Notes: a model not told the origin generated them from the sequence alone. Shown: positions 25,764-35,571, counted from the first letter of the stretch. The stretch: DNA of 64,000 bases from Gordonia amicalis NBRC 100051 = JCM 11271 (GCF_000332995.1 NZ_BANS01000030.1:1-64000); one strand, 5' to 3'. Translations and numbers: made by a program.

Positions 25764-28342
25764 GTCGGCACTCCTTCCTTCACCGGCGCCGCGTCCACGA
25801 CCGATCCGGTGTTCACATCCGCCCCCGGACGTACCTGCGGCATGTCGAGCAGCACCGGCACCTTACGTTCGTACTCCGCGAACCGGATGGTCGGGTCGAC
25901 CACGTCGGGTGCGTTCACGAACGACACGAACCGCCTCAGCTTGTCCTCGTCGCCGAGCACCGCTGCCCATTCGTCCTGGTATCCGGCGACGTGCCGGGCC
26001 ATCGCGTTCTCCAGTTCGGCGGCGAGTCCCAGGCTGTCGTCGCAGACCACCGCCTTGAGATGGTCCAGACCGCCCTCCAGAGACTCCAGCCACGGGGCTG
26101 TGCGCTGCAGTCGGTCGGCGGTACGGATGTAGAACATGAGGTACCGATCAATGTAAGCGACCAGGGTGTCGTCATCCACTCCGCCGGCCAGCAGCTGCGC
26201 ATGCTTGGGGCTCTGGCCCCCGTTGCCGCCGACGTAGAGGTTCCAGCCGTGCTCGGTGGCGATCACGCCGACGTCCTTGCCGCGGGCCTCCGCGCACTCG
26301 CGGGCACATCCCGAGACCCCGAACTTGATCTTGTGCGGCGACCGCAGGCCCCGGTATCGCTTCTCCAGGAAGACCGCCATGCCGACCGAGTCCTGGACGC
26401 CGTACCGGCACCAGGTGGAGCCGACGCAGCTCTTCACCGTGCGCAGGCTCTTGCCGTAGGCGTGGCCGGACTCCATCCCGGCCTCGACGAGGCGTCGCCA
26501 GATCTCGGGCAGCTGGTCGACGCGGGCGCCGAACAGATCGATGCGCTGACCGCCGGTGATCTTGGTGTACAGGCCGTAGTCGCGGGCGATCTCGCCGATC
26601 ACGATGAGCTGCTCGGGCGTGACCTCACCTCCCGGCATGCGCGGCACCACCGAGTACGACCCGTTCTTCTGCATGTTCGCGAGGAAGTGGTCGTTGGTGT
26701 CCTGCAGTGCGGCCTGTTCGCCGTCGAGGATGTGCTCGCTCGACGTGGAGGCGAGGATCGAGGCGACGGTCGGCTTGCAGATCTCGCAGCCCTGCCCGGT
26801 GCCGTAGCGGTCGATGAGCTCGGAGAAGGTCCGGATGCCGGTGACCGCGACGATCTCGAACAACTCGGCGCGAGACTGGGAGAAGTGGTCGCACAGCGAC
26901 TTGCTGAGCTCGACGCCCGACGCGGAGAGCAACTGCTTGATGCTCGGCAGGCAACCGCCGCAGGTGGTGCCGGCCGAGGTGCAGCCCTTGATCGCCGCGA
27001 TGTCGCAGGCCCCCTCGGCGATCGCCGAGCAGATCGCCCCCTTCGACACCCCGTTGCAGGAGCAGATCTCGGCGTCGTCGGGCAGCGCGTCCATACCGAC
27101 GCCGGTGCCGCCCTCCGGCGCGATCAGAGCCGCCGGGTCGCCGGGGATCTCCCGGCCCACCATCGGCTTGAGCAGGGCGTAGGCCGAGGCGTCGCCGACC
27201 AGGATGCCGCCGAGCAGGGTCTTCGCGTCGTCGCTGACGACGATCTTGGCGTAGCGGCCCGCCACCGCGTCGTGGTAGGTGATCTCGAGGGCGTTCTCGG
27301 TGGTCGCGAACGCATCGCCGAAGCTCGCGACGTCGACGCCGAGAAGCTTCAGCTTCGTCGACATGTCGGCGCCGGGGAAGGTCGACGAGCCGCCGAGCAG
27401 GCGGTCCGCGACGACTTCGGCGGTCGAGTAGCCGGGAGCGACGAGCCCGTAGCAGCGCCCCTCGACCGCGGCGACCTCGCCGATGGCGAAGATGTTCTCG
27501 TCGTCGGTGACGCAATCGGTGTCGACGAGCACACCGCCGCGCTCGGCGACCGCGAGGCCGGCGTCGCGGGCGAGCTGATCGCGGGGCCGGACGCCGGCCG
27601 AGAAGACGACCAGCGAGGCGACGATCAGCGACTCGTCCGACAGCGTGACGCGCAGCCCGCCGTTCTCGGCGTCGGCGATCTCGGAGGTGCCGACCCCGGT
27701 GTGGACCTCGAGACCGAGGTCGGTGACGAGGTTCTCCAGGATCGCCCCGCCGCCGGCGTCGACCTGCATCGGCATGAGCCGCGGCGCGAACTCGACCACA
27801 TGCGGTTTGAGACCCATCAGCCTGAGCGCGTTGGCCGCCTCGAGTCCGAGCAGGCCACCGCCGACGACGACGCCCGTGGCCCCCGGGCCGGCCGCGTCGG
27901 CGGCCGCCCGGATGTCGTCGAGATCGTCGAGCGTGCGGTAGACGAAGCACCTGGGGTTGTCGTGACCCGGGACCGGCGGTACGAAGGCGTAGGAACCCGT
28001 CGCGAGCACGAGTGCGTCGTAGGCGATCTCGCGTCCCGACGACGTGACGACGCGGCGTTGCGGCCGGTCGATCGCGGTGACGGCCTCACCCAGATGGGTG
28101 ACGACGAGATCGTCACCGTCGTAGGTGTTGCCGTCCAGTGCCAGCGAATCCCGCTGCCATGCGCCGACGTAGGAGGACAGACCCACGCGGTCGTAGGCCG
28201 GTTCGGTCTCCTCACAGACGATCTCGACGCGCCACCGGTTGTCGGTGTCACGCTGCCGCATCTCCTGCACGAAACGGTGTCCGACCATGCCGTGACCCAC
28301 CACGACGACGGTGCTGCAACCCGTGTTGGTCTCGCTGCTCAT
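25760..28342 (-). CDS. nirB: Assimilatory nitrite reductase large subunit NirB
   Basis: An 860-residue enzyme reducing nitrite to ammonium with NADH. The N-terminal FAD site is VVVVGHGMVGHRF and the NADH site VVVGGGLLGLEAANALR. BFD-type cysteines follow near 425-480 (CSCNGV, then CTSAGTTCGGCLP). The siroheme/4Fe-4S ligands near 637-682 are CVGSTWC and SGCARECAEARGKD. All expected cofactor ligands are present. It is followed by nirD with a 4-nt overlap and preceded by narK at 50 nt, so the block runs narK-nirB-nirD-regulator-chelatase. Confidence 0.97.
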   Translation of the reverse strand: MSSETNTGCSTVVVVGHGMVGHRFVQEMRQRDTDNRWRVEIVCEETEPAYDRVGLSSYVGAWQRDSLALDGNTYDGDDLVVTHLGEAVTAIDRPQRRVVTSSGREIAYDALVLATGSYAFVPPVPGHDNPRCFVYRTLDDLDDIRAAADAAGPGATGVVVGGGLLGLEAANALRLMGLKPHVVEFAPRLMPMQVDAGGGAILENLVTDLGLEVHTGVGTSEIADAENGGLRVTLSDESLIVASLVVFSAGVRPRDQLARDAGLAVAERGGVLVDTDCVTDDENIFAIGEVAAVEGRCYGLVAPGYSTAEVVADRLLGGSSTFPGADMSTKLKLLGVDVASFGDAFATTENALEITYHDAVAGRYAKIVVSDDAKTLLGGILVGDASAYALLKPMVGREIPGDPAALIAPEGGTGVGMDALPDDAEICSCNGVSKGAICSAIAEGACDIAAIKGCTSAGTTCGGCLPSIKQLLSASGVELSKSLCDHFSQSRAELFEIVAVTGIRTFSELIDRYGTGQGCEICKPTVASILASTSSEHILDGEQAALQDTNDHFLANMQKNGSYSVVPRMPGGEVTPEQLIVIGEIARDYGLYTKITGGQRIDLFGARVDQLPEIWRRLVEAGMESGHAYGKSLRTVKSCVGSTWCRYGVQDSVGMAVFLEKRYRGLRSPHKIKFGVSGCARECAEARGKDVGVIATEHGWNLYVGGNGGQSPKHAQLLAGGVDDDTLVAYIDRYLMFYIRTADRLQRTAPWLESLEGGLDHLKAVVCDDSLGLAAELENAMARHVAGYQDEWAAVLGDEDKLRRFVSFVNAPDVVDPTIRFAEYERKVPVLLDMPQVRPGADVNTGSVVDAAPVKEGVPT

Positions 28343-28392
28343 TGTCTACTCCCTGTGCCTTGCCTGGTGGTCGAGTTGCGCCGCGCGCGATC

Positions 28393-29859
28393 TCAGGCCA
28401 GCGCTTCCTTGGCGGCCGGCTCGCCGGTGGTGGCCGTGCCGGCGCTCACGGCGTCCGCGACCGGCAGATCGGTGGTCTCACCGACGACGATCGGGCGCCG
28501 TGCGTAGAACCACCAGGTGACCACCGCGGCCATCACGTAGAAGGTGAGGAACACCCAGAAGGCCTGTGTGGCCGACTGATTGGACTTGTAGCTGGACCGC
28601 AGTACCAGGTTGATGCCGACACCGCCGAGGCCGCCGGCCGCACCGGCGATCCCGATGAGCGCGCCGGACATGCTGCGCGACCAGGTGGTCTTGCCGAAGG
28701 CGTTCAGACCCGACAGCGACTGCGCCTTGTGCTCCCAGATCGTCGGGATGATCTTGTACACCGAACCGTTGGCGATCCCGGAGAGCAGGAACAACAAGAT
28801 GAATCCGGTGATGAAGGCCGCGAGGACACCTCCGCTGATCACCTTGCCGTTCGCATCGGCCGACATACCGGCGATCACGAGGATCGACGCCGATGCGGCC
28901 ATCGCGATGAAGCAATACAGCGTCACCTTGCCGCCCCCGATGCGGTCGGCGAGCTTACCGCCGTAGGGACGTGCGACCGACCCCAGAAGCGGTCCGATCC
29001 AGGCGATCTGGGCCGCCGCGAGGGCGGGCTTGGAAGCGCCGGCCGAGGTGAAGCTGATGTTGAGGACCTGGCTGAACGCGAAACCGAAACCGATGAACGA
29101 GCCGAAGGTGCCGACGTAGAGCAGGCAGATGAGCCAGGTGTCGCGGTACTTGAGGCAGTCGATCATCGCCTTGCCGCTGGCCGTCTGATGGTCGAGGTTG
29201 TCCATGTAGATCGCGGCGCCCACACCTGCGATGGCAAGTGCCACGAGGTAGATCGCGCAGACGATCTCGGGCTGGTCGGCGAAGAGCCAGATGACCAGCA
29301 GACCGATGACCTGGACGACCGGGACACCGATGTTGCCGCCGCCGGCGTTGAGTCCGAGCGCCCAGCCCTTGAGACGCTGCGGGTAGAAGGCGTTGATGTT
29401 GGTCATCGAGGAGGCGAAGTTGCCGCCGCCGAACCCGGTGATGGCCGCGACCGCCAGGAACCAGCCGAACCCGAACTCGCCCGGGTTCATCATCAGCATC
29501 ATCGTCAGGCCCGTCGGGATGAGGAGCACGACGGCCGAGAAGATCGCCCAGTTGCGTCCACCGAACTTCGCGGTCGCCTGGGTGTAGGGAATGCGCAGGC
29601 ACGACCCGACGAGGGTCGCGGTCGCGGCGATGACGAACTTCTGATCCATGCTGATGCCGTACTCGGGGCCCATGAACAGGGCCAGCACCGAGAACAGCGA
29701 CCAGATGGAGAAGCCAACGTGTTCGCAGATCACCGACCAGATCAGATTGCGCTTGGCGATCGCGGCGTTGCCGTTGTCCCAGGCGACCCGATCTTCGGGA
29801 TCCCAGTCGGTGATGGTGTGGTCACGAGTGAGCTGTGCTCTGAGGTCTGCGAAGGCCAT
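28393..29859 (-). CDS. narK: Nitrate/nitrite transporter NarK (MFS)
   Basis: A 488-residue major facilitator with twelve predicted helices, moving nitrate or nitrite across the inner membrane. The nitrate signature stretches are present: GFGGGNFASSMTNINAFYPQ in helix 5 and a second one, NAFGKTTWSRSMSG, near helix 11. The N-terminal soluble segment contains DWDPED. It is the first gene of the nitrite block. The long upstream region holds inverted repeats and GlnR-like half-sites. The ATG at 29859 directly begins MAFADLRAQL. Confidence 0.95.
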   Translation of the reverse strand: MAFADLRAQLTRDHTITDWDPEDRVAWDNGNAAIAKRNLIWSVICEHVGFSIWSLFSVLALFMGPEYGISMDQKFVIAATATLVGSCLRIPYTQATAKFGGRNWAIFSAVVLLIPTGLTMMLMMNPGEFGFGWFLAVAAITGFGGGNFASSMTNINAFYPQRLKGWALGLNAGGGNIGVPVVQVIGLLVIWLFADQPEIVCAIYLVALAIAGVGAAIYMDNLDHQTASGKAMIDCLKYRDTWLICLLYVGTFGSFIGFGFAFSQVLNISFTSAGASKPALAAAQIAWIGPLLGSVARPYGGKLADRIGGGKVTLYCFIAMAASASILVIAGMSADANGKVISGGVLAAFITGFILLFLLSGIANGSVYKIIPTIWEHKAQSLSGLNAFGKTTWSRSMSGALIGIAGAAGGLGGVGINLVLRSSYKSNQSATQAFWVFLTFYVMAAVVTWWFYARRPIVVGETTDLPVADAVSAGTATTGEPAAKEALA

Positions 29860-29875
29860 GCGTCCCCGTCTTCCG

Positions 29876-29981
29876 ATGCTTGGTGGTCACTGCACGAGCA
29901 GTGCGGGCGGTCATCTGTGACACGACAGCGGGCTGTCGTATCGGGCGCCGACACCGATGTCGTGCGACTGACACCAAGCAT
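29876..29981. repeat. Nested inverted repeats upstream of narK
   Basis: The outer arms ATGCTTGGTG (29876-29885) and CACCAAGCAT (29972-29981) are perfect complements 86 bp apart. Inside lie CACTGC-ACGA-GCAGTG (29888-29903) and a perfect ACGACAGC-GG-GCTGTCGT (29922-29939). They could be operators of a dimeric regulator such as the HemD-type one encoded in the operon, or stems in the leader RNA. No terminator U tract is present. Confidence 0.6.
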
Positions 29982-30002
29982 GTGGGGAGCGTGTTGCGGG
30001 GA

Positions 30003-30040
30003 TTTTCCGCGAGGTGACCGGACCGTCACGTTGTTCTCAC
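30003..30040 (-). promoter_or_regulatory. Candidate GlnR box array upstream of narK
   Basis: Read on the minus strand: GTGAG, GTGAC, GTCAC and GAAAA, each separated by exactly 6 nt (positions 30036-30040, 30025-30029, 30014-30018, 30003-30007). GlnR boxes have the form gTnAc-n6-GaAAc repeated every 11 bp. Spacing fits perfectly and the bases fit partly. It lies 144-181 bp before narK. Confidence 0.5.
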
Positions 30041-30099
30041 TTCGCCGCAGATGGGGTGTGAGAACCCTGACAGATCCGACGCAGGGCTGTGAGCTGCGG

Positions 30100-30954
30100 T
30101 TATACGAGCAAACGTACCAGCTCGACGACCCGCTGCAACCCGGGCAGTGCGCCGGAGGTGGAGCGCGGGTGCAGCGCGTGGACCGCCAGCCGGAACATGG
30201 TCGCCCGCAGCATCATCTGCGGCCACTCCGGCTGATCCGACCACCGCTGGACGAGTTCGGTGTCCGCGCCACCCCAGGCGAGGGCGTCGACCACCGCGAC
30301 CGCGGCCGCCCAGGGGGCCGGTCGCCAGTACGGGACGATGTCGGTGATGCCGGGTGCGGCGGCACCGGCGAAGAGTACGGTGCCGAACAGGTCGCCGTGC
30401 ACGACCTGAGACGGCAGGTCGACCGGCTTGCGAAGCTTCGCAAGGGTTCTCAGCATCTCGACGCTCTGCACGCCGTCGGGTGCCGTCGGCTCGGCCATCC
30501 CCGCGGCCCGCGCCGACCGCAGCGGGACGTCCTCCCACGCGGCACGGTCGGCCGCGGTGAAGACGTCGACGTCGGTGTGCGGCGGCGCGGGGGGCTGCAG
30601 GAGGAAGCGCGGACGTTCCAGTGCGGCGGTGGCCTCGTGCAACCGGTCGGCGACGAGGACGACCTCGTCGTGCCGCGGCTCGGGGGTCCCGGCGATGTAG
30701 GTGTCGGCACGCCATCCCGAGACGACGTAGCGCCCGTCGGTCGCGCGGAACGGCCGTGCGATCCGCATACCCTCGACGTACAGCGTCTCGCGGACGGAGG
30801 CCGACCAGGCGGCGCGCGCGTGATCGGGCACCAGCGACAGCACGACCTCACCGACGCGCCAGCCACCGACCCAGGAGTCGCCCATCGCGACGGGCGGATG
30901 CGCGGTGAGCCCGAACGTGTTCAGCACATGTTCGGGCGGCTCGACGGTATTCAC
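30100..30954 (-). CDS. TIGR02569-type conserved actinobacterial protein
   Basis: A 284-residue protein matching, from memory, the actinobacterial TIGR02569 family (Rv3205c type). The layout recalls aminoglycoside-phosphotransferase-like kinases: SQVVHGDLFGTVLF near residues 180-193 corresponds to the HGDLxxxN loop and DIVPYWRPAPWAAAVAVVD to the following Asp region. However, the catalytic Asn is replaced by Thr/Val, so phosphotransfer is doubtful. The role is unknown. The GTG start at 30954 lacks a strong ribosome site. It is downstream of moeZ on the same strand, with 91 nt between. Confidence 0.8.
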   Translation of the reverse strand: MNTVEPPEHVLNTFGLTAHPPVAMGDSWVGGWRVGEVVLSLVPDHARAAWSASVRETLYVEGMRIARPFRATDGRYVVSGWRADTYIAGTPEPRHDEVVLVADRLHEATAALERPRFLLQPPAPPHTDVDVFTAADRAAWEDVPLRSARAAGMAEPTAPDGVQSVEMLRTLAKLRKPVDLPSQVVHGDLFGTVLFAGAAAPGITDIVPYWRPAPWAAAVAVVDALAWGGADTELVQRWSDQPEWPQMMLRATMFRLAVHALHPRSTSGALPGLQRVVELVRLLV

Positions 30955-31045
30955 CAGGCCAGATTACCGAGCGCCGTGGACCGATTCGGTGAGGCACGCG
31001 GTGCCGCGCCCGAGATGCGGCGACCGCTGCCCCCCGCGGACGCGG

Positions 31046-32242
31046 TCAGTAGACCGGCAGCGTCTTGTCGACCTGGTTGGCCCAGGCGGTCACCCCGCCC
31101 TGGAGATGCGTGGCGTCGGCGAAGCCCGCCCGCTTGAGTGCGGCGAGCGCCTCGGCCGAGCGGATGCCGGTCTTGCAGTACAGGACCGTCGGACGATCCT
31201 GCGGCACCTTCGCCAGACCCTCGCCCGACAGGATCTCGCCCTTCGGGATGAGGGTCGCTCCGTCGATCCGGACGATGTCCCACTCGACCGGCTCACGTAC
31301 GTCGATGATCGCGAGCTTCTCCCCCGCGTCGATCTTCTGCTTGAGTTCGACGGCGGTCAGCGTCGATCCGGCCGCGGCGTCGGATGCCTCACTGGACACC
31401 ACGCCGCAGAAGTCGTCGTAGTCGATGAGGCCGGCGATGCGCTCACCCTCGGGGTCCTTGCGGATCTTGATGGTGCGGTAGGTCATGTCGAGGGCGTCGT
31501 ACACCATGAGCCGGCCGAGCAGCGGCTCGCCGATACCGCAGATGAGTTTGATGGCCTCGGTGCCCATGATCGAACCGATGGAGGCGCACAGGATGCCGAG
31601 CACACCGCCCTCGGCGCACGACGGCACCATTCCGGGCGGCGGGGCCTGCGGATACAGGTCGCGGTAGTTGATGCCGCGGCCGTCGGGAGCGTCCTCCCAG
31701 AACACCGACGCCTGACCCTCGAAGCGGTAGATCGACCCCCAGACGTACGGCTTGTGCGCGAGTACCGCGGCGTCGTTGACCAGGTAGCGGGTCGCGAAGT
31801 TGTCGGTGCCGTCGAGGATGAGGTCGTACTGCGAGAACAGCTCGACAGCGCCTTCGGGTTCGAGACGCTCGTCGTGGAGGTTCACCGTGACGTACGGATT
31901 GATCTCGAGGATCGAGTCCCGCGCGCTCTCTGCCTTCGGACGCCCGATGTCGGACTGGCCGTGGATGACCTGGCGCTGCAGATTGGACTCGTCGACGATG
32001 TCGAATTCGACGATGCCGATGGTGCCGACACCCGCCGCGGCCAGATACAGCAGCGTGGGCGAGCCGAGTCCGCCGGCGCCGATCACGAGCACCTTCGCGT
32101 TCTTCAGGCGCTTCTGACCGTCCATCCCGACGTCCGGGATGATCAGGTGGCGGCTGTAGCGGGCCACCTCTTCATTGCTCAGTTCGGCTGCCGGCTCCAC
32201 GAGGGGTGGCAACGACCCGGTGAGCGACCCTTGCGACGACAC
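31046..32242 (-). CDS. moeZ: Adenylyltransferase/sulfurtransferase MoeZ
   Basis: A 398-residue E1-like enzyme. The N-terminal MoeB/ThiF domain has the ATP loop VIGAGGLGSPTLLYLAAAG near 53-71. The C-terminal rhodanese domain has persulfide Cys near 355 in YCKTGIRSAEAL. It adenylates and sulfurates ubiquitin-like sulfur carriers such as MoaD, ThiS and CysO for molybdopterin, thiamine and cysteine synthesis. The GTG at 32242 has GGAGG 5 nt upstream. It lies between the TIGR02569 gene and the DUF3152 gene on the same strand, as in M. tuberculosis. Confidence 0.95.
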   Translation of the reverse strand: MSSQGSLTGSLPPLVEPAAELSNEEVARYSRHLIIPDVGMDGQKRLKNAKVLVIGAGGLGSPTLLYLAAAGVGTIGIVEFDIVDESNLQRQVIHGQSDIGRPKAESARDSILEINPYVTVNLHDERLEPEGAVELFSQYDLILDGTDNFATRYLVNDAAVLAHKPYVWGSIYRFEGQASVFWEDAPDGRGINYRDLYPQAPPPGMVPSCAEGGVLGILCASIGSIMGTEAIKLICGIGEPLLGRLMVYDALDMTYRTIKIRKDPEGERIAGLIDYDDFCGVVSSEASDAAAGSTLTAVELKQKIDAGEKLAIIDVREPVEWDIVRIDGATLIPKGEILSGEGLAKVPQDRPTVLYCKTGIRSAEALAALKRAGFADATHLQGGVTAWANQVDKTLPVY

Positions 32243-32315
32243 GAACGCCTCCAGTATTCGGCGAGTACACGGACTCTTGGCACAACCACCGTGGTGGCCG
32301 GCTCATTCCCGTGGG

Positions 32316-33359
32316 TCAGCGACTGGGAAACGGCCAGGGGTTGGGACGACAGACGAACGCGCGATTGGCCTTCATGTCCGGATCGAGGGCCATGACCTCG
32401 GAGTTGGCGGTACCGAAGGACTGCTGCATCATCACCGGCGCGAGCGCGCCGTCCTCGCGGCACGGCTCATGTGCGGCGTAGCCGAGTCCGTGCCCGACCT
32501 CATGATTGACGAGATACTGCCGGTAGGCGACGTCGTCGCCCTCATAGGACAATGCTCCGCGAACCCAGCGCGCCTCGTTCAGGGTCACGCGGCCCTGCGG
32601 CGGGTAGAAGCAGGAGGTCTCCAGCTTGATCTGGTACCCGCACAGCTCGCGGGTCGTTCCGGTGGAGACCAGGGTGATGCGCAGGTCCGGCTCGCCGCGG
32701 TCGATGCGCCGGAAGCTCACGCGTCCGTCGCCGATCCAGCTGCGCGGATTGGTCAGCGTCGTGTCGACCATCTTCGCGAAGGTCGGGTCGCCGCCGTAGT
32801 CCTGAGGGTTGAGACCGTTCTCCACCTCGACGGTGTAGGTGTACTCCTGGCCGCCGGTGCCGACCTTCTCGCCCGCACCCCGCAGCACCCGGAAGGTCTG
32901 CCGGCCCTGCGTGGTGAACGGGCCACCCTGGGGGAGGGTACCGGCGGGCAGTGCCGCCGCCTGGATGTCGCCGGTCGGGGCACCGATCGGACGCGTCTCG
33001 GTGCTGATGTACGGGTTGCGTGCAGCGGAGTCGGGGTTGACCGCGGCGGTCGGTGCCAGATCGGCGTTCCCGCTGTCCTTGATGGTCACGACTATCAGCG
33101 CGATCGTGAGGATCGTCAGAACCGGGATGGCATAGGCGCGCCAGCCGTACGTCGAGACGAATCGGCCGAGAGCCGACTGCTTCTTGTACTCGGGCTGTGC
33201 ATCGCGATCCACGCGGGGACGGCCGCTGTCATCGGTCGGGTCCCAGCGCGCACGCAGCGGCTGGTCCGGCTTGGGACGTCCCGACGATCTCGGGCCGACA
33301 TCCTTGGTGCGCACCGGTCCCTGATCCAGGCCGGGGCCACCATCCTCTGCGCGGCTCAC
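32316..33359 (-). CDS. DUF3152 membrane-anchored zinc-peptidase-like protein
   Basis: A 347-residue protein (Rv3207c type). A polar N-terminal 65 residues precede one helix at about 73-93; the rest is outside the membrane. Near residue 285 the sequence NHEVGHGLGYAAHEPC gives HExxH with a third His seven residues after the second, reminiscent of metzincins but one residue longer than the classical HExxHxxGxxH. A Met-rich turn (APVMMQQSFG) follows, as in metzincins. Function is not established. The GTG start at 33359 is divergent from the TetR gene with 66 nt between. Confidence 0.85.
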   Translation of the reverse strand: MSRAEDGGPGLDQGPVRTKDVGPRSSGRPKPDQPLRARWDPTDDSGRPRVDRDAQPEYKKQSALGRFVSTYGWRAYAIPVLTILTIALIVVTIKDSGNADLAPTAAVNPDSAARNPYISTETRPIGAPTGDIQAAALPAGTLPQGGPFTTQGRQTFRVLRGAGEKVGTGGQEYTYTVEVENGLNPQDYGGDPTFAKMVDTTLTNPRSWIGDGRVSFRRIDRGEPDLRITLVSTGTTRELCGYQIKLETSCFYPPQGRVTLNEARWVRGALSYEGDDVAYRQYLVNHEVGHGLGYAAHEPCREDGALAPVMMQQSFGTANSEVMALDPDMKANRAFVCRPNPWPFPSR

Positions 33360-33398
33360 GGACTAACTTTCTCACAGCGGACCGCAGATACTGCGTAG

Positions 33399-34118
<720 letters not shown>

Positions 34119-34132
34119 GAACCACGGACGTA

Positions 34133-34184
34133 CGAACAAGGGTCCTGCGCGCACCTCGCGATCATTCGCGGAGGGCGCACAGGA
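34133..34184. terminator. Bidirectional terminator between TetR and DUF3107 genes
   Basis: The perfect 15-bp arms CGAACAAGGGTCCTG (34133-34147) and CAGGACCCTTGTTCG (34170-34184) enclose a GC-rich loop. The structure sits between convergent stops at 34118 and 34210. Confidence 0.85.
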
Positions 34185-34209
34185 CCCTTGTTCGTTGGCT
34201 TGTGTCCGG

Positions 34210-34440
34210 TCAGGAACCGAATCCGACGCGACGGTTCTCCGACGCACCGACCTCGACGTAGGCGATCTTGGTGACCGGGATCAGGTAACGGGCGCCCTTC
34301 TCGTCCACCAGGGCCAGCAGCTGCTGCTTGCCGCCGAGTGCCGCCTCGACCTCGGCGTAGGCCTTGTCGCTGGTCAGCGACGTCGCGATGGTCAGCTCAC
34401 GCGGGCTGTCGGTGATGCCGATCTTCACTTCCACGGCCAT
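34210..34440 (-). CDS. DUF3107 protein (TB9.4-like)
   Basis: A 76-residue protein of the DUF3107 family, found next to this TetR gene across the order (Rv3208A, TB9.4). It starts MAVEVKIGITDSPRELTI and ends with IAYVEVGASENRRVGFG, a pattern conserved in the family. The fold is probably alpha/beta with no catalytic residues evident. The ATG has GGAGGAGGGC just upstream, a strong ribosome site. Function unknown. Confidence 0.9.
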   Translation of the reverse strand: MAVEVKIGITDSPRELTIATSLTSDKAYAEVEAALGGKQQLLALVDEKGARYLIPVTKIAYVEVGASENRRVGFGS

Positions 34441-34553
34441 GTGCCGCCCTCCTCCGGTGTCAACAACGCTTGCCGCACAAGGCTAGTCCAGCAGCTGTCA
34501 GACGGGACAGCCGCTCCGCTGACAGCGAAAAGCAGCGGGGTGCGCGAGCCCGG

Positions 34554-35258
34554 TCAGTCGAGTGCGAGATCGGCCATGCGCGTGGCGTGTTTGGCCGCGA
34601 CCGCGTCTAAGAACCGAGCGACCCCCGACAGCGACGAGGCCCCGGAGAACAGCAGATCGGTGACCTCCTCCTCGGCGGCGAGCACCCATTGCGCATGGGT
34701 GATGGCCTCGCCGAGCAGGCGGCGACCCCAGAGGACCAGCGCCGATTTGATCGACGGATCCGCCTCGACCGCGGCCCGGACCTGATCGCGGGCGAAGGCC
34801 GAGTTCGCGGTCTCGGCCATCACCTCGGCCATCACCGAGCGGGAGTCGGGCGGGAGCATGTCGGACAGTTCGACGTAGAAGTCGGCGGCGAGCCCGTCGC
34901 CGACATAGGCCTTGACCAGAGCCTCGTACCAGGTCTTCGGGGTGGTGGCCCGGTGGTACTGGTCGAAGATCGACCGATAGCGTTCCACGGCCTCGGCGGC
35001 GGTGAGACCGGTCATCGTCTCGACGCGCTCGGCGAGCCGGTCGAAGTGACCGACCTCGGAGGCGGCCAGCCGCGCGATCGCGATCTTGCCCGGCACATCG
35101 GGAGCCATCGCCGACTCTTCGATGAGCCGGTGGAAGGCGGCGAATTCGCCGGCGAGCAGCACCGCGAACAGCTTCCCGACCACGCGGTCCTGATTCTCGA
35201 TCGCAGCAACCGGCGTGGACGACGGGATGGGCTCAAGGGGGTCGGATGCATGCGCCAT
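34554..35258 (-). CDS. Ferritin-like fold protein (Rv3210c type)
   Basis: A 234-residue all-helical protein resembling ferritin-like domain proteins of actinobacteria. Candidate metal carboxylates and histidines are spread in the expected helices: LAGEFAAFHRLIEES (about 35-49), ASEVGHFDRLAERVE (about 66-80), and GEAITHAQWVLAAEEE near 185-200. Whether it binds iron or is an RNA-modifying di-iron relative is open. It is divergent from rhlE with a 313-nt gap and lies 113 nt upstream of the DUF3107 gene on the same strand. Confidence 0.8.
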   Translation of the reverse strand: MAHASDPLEPIPSSTPVAAIENQDRVVGKLFAVLLAGEFAAFHRLIEESAMAPDVPGKIAIARLAASEVGHFDRLAERVETMTGLTAAEAVERYRSIFDQYHRATTPKTWYEALVKAYVGDGLAADFYVELSDMLPPDSRSVMAEVMAETANSAFARDQVRAAVEADPSIKSALVLWGRRLLGEAITHAQWVLAAEEEVTDLLFSGASSLSGVARFLDAVAAKHATRMADLALD

Positions 35259-35571
35259 GAGGTGATGGTAGCGGCCGCTCCGGAAGCACCAAGTACACTC
35301 GACTGCGGTGCACTCCGACGGGACCCCCCGTCGCTTGCCCGCTGAGCTGCGTGATCATCGCGTGCTCTCCGGCGCGAGCGTGTGGATGCGGCCGATGGGA
35401 TGTGACGACAACCGCTCGCGAGATTCTCGCGGGAGCCAAGAGTTCGTGTCACGACGCCCCGGTCGGATCCCCGGTGCCACTACGACATTTGCGCGCGCAC
35501 TTTCGAGCTTTCCTCGTGCGCGCAGGAATCACACGCGCGCAAGAGACTGCCCAGAAAGGCAACCACCGCAT
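35259..35571 (+). promoter_or_regulatory. Long structured leader region of rhlE
   Basis: This 313-nt gap has no gene I can support. It holds two clear inverted repeats on the rhlE side: CGCGAGA-T-TCTCGCG (35417-35431) and GCGCGCAC/GTGCGCGC (35493-35500 and 35516-35523). TACACT at 35294-35299 could be a -10 box, which would give a leader of about 270 nt. Long structured leaders occur on cold-shock RNA helicase genes. Confidence 0.45.

Noticed and set aside
25568..31137. Very long plus-strand open frames opposite nirB, narK and the TIGR02569 gene
   Set aside because: Low-complexity Arg/Asp/Val-rich translations antisense to well-identified genes; typical shadows of third-position GC bias.
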